Assembly (NCBI GenBank): GCA_031290325.1
Contig: JAITNU010000138.1
Coordinates: forward strand, 1-5,316
Origin: Treponema sp.
GTDB lineage: Bacteria > Spirochaetota > Spirochaetia > Treponematales > Breznakiellaceae
DNA length: 5,316 nt
Direction: 5' to 3'
Shown here: positions 5,279 through 5,316 of the stretch, piece by piece
Position numbering within the stretch: the stretch's first letter is position 1
Layout of the letters: every line of letters begins with the position of its first letter
Translations under genes and position numbers: made by a program
The notes under the pieces: generated by a model
Seen by the model: the letters and a program-made list of their open reading frames with translations, nothing else
The model's database searches: none
What the model was told of the DNA's origin: nothing

Positions 5279-5316
5279 TTGAACCTTTCCCAAAACCCCG
5301 TAAAATAGCTAAAATC

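Noticed and set aside
5099..5293. Minus-strand small frame in the tail
   Set aside because: It is mostly the complement of T-tracts (Lys/Asn runs) and covers a better-supported plus-strand promoter.

Overview
This window carries a complete riboflavin-uptake operon under an FMN riboswitch. The order is promoter, FMN aptamer, intrinsic terminator, then four co-directional genes on the + strand: a BMP-family periplasmic binding protein, a double-cassette ABC ATPase and two BPD_transp_2-type permeases. This is the gene order and family composition of the Rfu (riboflavin uptake) ABC system described in spirochetes, so I call the genes rfuA, rfuB, rfuC and rfuD. The protein families alone would also fit a nucleoside importer; the FMN riboswitch directly upstream is what points to riboflavin. 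The organism is most likely a spirochete, probably a Treponema-like species with fairly GC-rich coding DNA. That is an inference from operon type, since no rRNA or other taxonomic marker is present.

Layout. Positions 1-192 are the 3' end of an unrecognised gene. Its last codons contain the -35 box of the rfu promoter (TTGACC, 17-base spacer, TATATT). Transcription should start near 218-221, right where the aptamer begins (222-357). A linker leads to a strong terminator hairpin (420-447). The rfuA Shine-Dalgarno and ATG lie just beyond it, so the leader looks like a transcription-attenuation switch that shuts off uptake when FMN is abundant. Two stretches inside the aptamer are complementary to the two arms of the terminator and are candidate antiterminator strands. 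An 11-bp perfect inverted repeat also encloses the terminator and ends against the rfuA ribosome binding site.

The genes are packed tightly: 6 bases separate rfuA and rfuB, and rfuB/rfuC and rfuC/rfuD both overlap by ATGA. RfuA should capture riboflavin in the periplasm, RfuC and RfuD form the membrane channel, and RfuB powers import. RfuB has one canonical and one degenerate ATP site, as is common for ATPases paired with BMP-type binding proteins. RfuA has an ordinary signal peptide but no lipobox cysteine, which is unexpected for a spirochete Rfu binding protein.

The tail (5113-5316) becomes strongly AT-rich. It holds a doubtful small ORF overlapping the end of rfuD, an inverted repeat flanking T-tracts, and a good extended -10 promoter that should drive a gene beyond the window. 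No mobile element, CRISPR array or tRNA was seen. The best candidates for something not yet described are the details of the riboswitch expression platform and the unanchored RfuA, rather than a new gene system.
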